A stretch of DNA of 5,798 nt from Dehalobacter sp. CP. Lineage in GTDB: Bacteria > Bacillota_B > Desulfitobacteriia > Desulfitobacteriales > Syntrophobotulaceae. Positions 4,252-5,798 of this stretch are shown piece after piece. The DNA lies in the NCBI GenBank assembly GCA_009910795.1, contig VMEE01000033.1:1-5798 (forward strand), in the 5' to 3' direction. Made by a program: the position numbers and the translations under genes. Under the pieces are notes generated by a model. It did no database searches. It was not told the DNA's origin and was given only the letters and a program-made list of their open reading frames with translations. How positions within the stretch are numbered: position 1 is the first letter of the stretch; each line of letters starts with the position of its first letter.

Positions 4252-5798
4252 ATGGTGGTTGATAACCCCGAAAATAAACAAAGAGCAAGTGGAAGAATAT
4301 CTCGCAAAAATTTTATTGACTGCTTACAGATCATAAAAGATGAATTAAGAGATATTCAATCGTCAGTAAGCAATATAAAAGATGTTGGGGATATACAAAG
4401 TCCAGATAGTTCTGAAAGAGGACTTTATTTTTCAGAAATTAAGGCTTCCAGCGCGAGAGCATTTAATAGCTATAAATCTATATTGGATACCTTAAAATTT
4501 ATTTCTAATAAAACCGGTGCTAAACCCGGTATACTGGAATCAATAATTAATGTTATTGAAGACGGTTTTGTATCAATAAGGTCTCAGATGGACAATATCA
4601 AAGAAAGTCCTGGAGTTGAAGCGGTATTACGAAAAGAGAATTCTTTAACAACGATCAAACAAATATGTGAGAAGTTATTAATATGTATTGAGGTACTGGG
4701 GGGACTTTTCTTATGTGGTGAGACGTTAAAAATTGTTCATGAAAGAAAGCCAGATAATGAAACATGTCCCAAGAATTTGCCAGGCAGAAAAAAGATCGTG
4801 ATTGTTAATAATAAAAAAATATGTGTTACTGCAGCAGGCGTACTATTTCTCTGCAATAAGGCATTTAAATTTCATTGTAAAAAAAAGGAACACTGTCATA
4901 AGCATTCTGACTGCAAGAAAATATTAAAATTGCTTGAAAGCCCAACTTTTGGACTAGCAGAAATTAAAACAGAAATAAAATCTATAGAAGACGCTGTTTA
5001 CCATCCATTTTTTGGCCTGCAGGAGATCAAATCCGAGGTTCAGCTTATCGAGTTTGAAGTCCAGAATATTGAGGAAAAGTTAGGTAGCCCAACATTCGGA
5101 CTTGCTGAAATTAAGACAGAAGTGTTCAGTATTGGCACACTGCTGGAGAGCATCTATACGAGCATCATCGGAGCAACCTTTGGATTAGCAGAGATCAAAT
5201 CCGAGGTCGCCGCGATCGAAGGAGCAGTGTTTAGTCCGACGTTTGGATTGGCCGAGATCAAGACCGAAGTGTTTAGTATTGGTACTCTGATTGAGAGTAT
5301 CTACACGAGCATCATCGGAGCAACCTTTGGGTTAGCAGAGATCAAGTCCGAAGTAGCAGCGATTGAAGGAGCGGTATTCAGTCCGACATTCGGTTTGGCG
5401 GAGATCAAGACCGAAGTCTTCAGTATTGGGACCCTGGTTGAAGGCATCTACACGACCTTAGTAGGCTCAACATTCAGTTTAGGTGAGATCAAATCCGAAG
5501 TGGCAGCGATCGAAGGAGCGGTATTCAGTCCGACGTTTGGATTGGCAGAGATTAAGACCGAAGTGTTTAGTATTGGTACTCTGATTGAGAGTATCTACAC
5601 GAGCATTATCGGAGCAACCTTTGGATTAGCAGAAATCAAATCCGAAGTCGCTGCGATCGAAGGAGCAGTGTTTAGTCCGACGTTTGGATTGGCAGAGATT
5701 AAGACCGAAGTGTTTAGTATTGGTACTCTGATTGAGAGTATCTACACGAGCATCATCGGTGCAACCTTTGGGTTAGCAGAGATCAAATCCGAGGTCGC
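4252..5798 (+). CDS. Large Cys-rich heptad-repeat protein, partial at the 3' end
   Basis: An open frame of at least 515 codons with no stop before the window edge. I do not recognise the family. Residues 1-229 form a non-repetitive head: a helical start with heptad-like spacing (IIKDELRDIQSSVSNI, 26-41), two hydrophobic stretches (145-156 and 190-201) and ten Cys (24, 139, 145, 155, 172, 191, 201, 209, 215, 221). A Lys/His/Cys cluster (208-221, HCKKKEHCHKHSDC) could bind metal or crosslink. From residue 230 the protein is an unbroken array of heptads in which every 28 or 21 residues a TFGLAEI-like heptad recurs (first one FFGLQEI variant at 253); no Cys occurs there. Hydrophobic residues at positions 4 and 7 of almost every heptad indicate an alpha-helical coiled coil. 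No signal peptide or clear membrane anchor is visible. It lies downstream of Coat F sequences, separated by terminators. A spore-surface or other extracellular fibre is inference; an intracellular filament is equally open. Confidence 0.85.
   Translation, partial: MVVDNPENKQRASGRISRKNFIDCLQIIKDELRDIQSSVSNIKDVGDIQSPDSSERGLYFSEIKASSARAFNSYKSILDTLKFISNKTGAKPGILESIINVIEDGFVSIRSQMDNIKESPGVEAVLRKENSLTTIKQICEKLLICIEVLGGLFLCGETLKIVHERKPDNETCPKNLPGRKKIVIVNNKKICVTAAGVLFLCNKAFKFHCKKKEHCHKHSDCKKILKLLESPTFGLAEIKTEIKSIEDAVYHPFFGLQEIKSEVQLIEFEVQNIEEKLGSPTFGLAEIKTEVFSIGTLLESIYTSIIGATFGLAEIKSEVAAIEGAVFSPTFGLAEIKTEVFSIGTLIESIYTSIIGATFGLAEIKSEVAAIEGAVFSPTFGLAEIKTEVFSIGTLVEGIYTTLVGSTFSLGEIKSEVAAIEGAVFSPTFGLAEIKTEVFSIGTLIESIYTSIIGATFGLAEIKSEVAAIEGAVFSPTFGLAEIKTEVFSIGTLIESIYTSIIGATFGLAEIKSEV
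4945..5798 (+). repeat. 147-bp tandem coding repeat (49 residues, seven heptads per unit)
   Basis: Units begin at 5092, 5239, 5386, 5533 and 5680 (the last cut off after 119 bases), exactly 147 bases apart. A degenerate leading block, 4945-5091, is also 147 bases. Each full unit has two sub-repeats of 84 and 63 bases (28 and 21 residues), both opening with TFGLAEI or a near variant; the leading block has them in the order 63 then 84. The second heptad is KTEVFSI in the long and KSEVAAI in the short sub-repeat. No base is inserted or lost anywhere, so the heptad phase never breaks. Units at 5533 and 5680 differ at 5 of 119 bases, all silent. The unit at 5386 is the most divergent of the later ones (TFSLGEI, GTLVEGI). 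The array continues past the window. Confidence 0.97.

Noticed and set aside
4684..4860. Membrane-spanning segments in the head of the repeat protein
   Set aside because: The hydrophobic stretches are short and interrupted by Cys, Glu, Asn and Lys; neither is a convincing membrane helix.
4945..5798. CRISPR array or non-coding satellite
   Set aside because: Units are directly adjacent without unique spacers, are 147 bases long, keep the reading frame throughout and differ mostly at silent positions, so this is a coding repeat.
4252..5798. Phage tail fibre or tape-measure protein
   Set aside because: The repetitive helical shaft could suggest this, but no other phage structural, integrase or attachment-site sequence is visible in the window.

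Overview
The window reads as chromosomal DNA of a low-GC, endospore-forming member of the Bacillota, most likely a Clostridia-type anaerobe near the Peptococcaceae/Desulfitobacteriaceae. The grounds are strong AGGAGG-type ribosome binding sites, AT-rich spacers, a Bacillota-like 5S rRNA, a Coat-F spore coat protein and a small manganese catalase of the kind often tied to sporulation. The genus assignment is inference; the spore-former assignment is fairly safe.

Layout. Positions 1-62 are the spacer upstream of a 5S rRNA (63-168), which looks like the end of an rRNA operon because a perfect hairpin terminator follows at 174-213. The 5S is short (about 106 nt): the distal arm (helix IV and loop D) appears to be replaced by a GCAA tetraloop. 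A monocistronic gene follows (280-1029) for a protein of two fused RidA/YjgF-like domains, ending in a terminator (1087-1136). Next is a two-gene operon, a DedA-family membrane protein (1229-1867) and a YkvA/DUF1232 membrane protein (1892-2329), closed by a strong, probably bidirectional terminator (2360-2391). A manganese catalase lies convergently on the minus strand (2465-3145). Its real start is probably a TTG inside the longer reading frame. Divergent from it is a CotF-like protein (3310-3726), followed by a terminator and a decayed C-terminal fragment of a second CotF-like gene (3835-3918). A 333-base spacer (3919-4251) holds two hairpins and weak regulatory candidates.

From 4252 a large reading frame runs off the right edge without a stop (at least 515 codons). 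It has an N-terminal region of about 229 residues that is rich in Cys and His and resembles no family I know. A perfectly phased repeat array follows: 147-bp tandem units encoding 49 residues, exactly seven heptads, split into 28- and 21-residue sub-repeats that each begin with a TFGLAEI-like heptad. This is the most novel element here. It looks like a long fibrous coiled-coil protein with a potentially cross-linking or metal-binding head, and the flanking coat-type genes make a spore-surface role worth testing.

Working together: the DedA and YkvA proteins probably act at the membrane. The Mn catalase and CotF-like protein form a divergent pair consistent with peroxide protection and coat assembly in spores. 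The repeat protein is downstream on the CotF strand but separated from it by terminators, so it is probably its own transcription unit.
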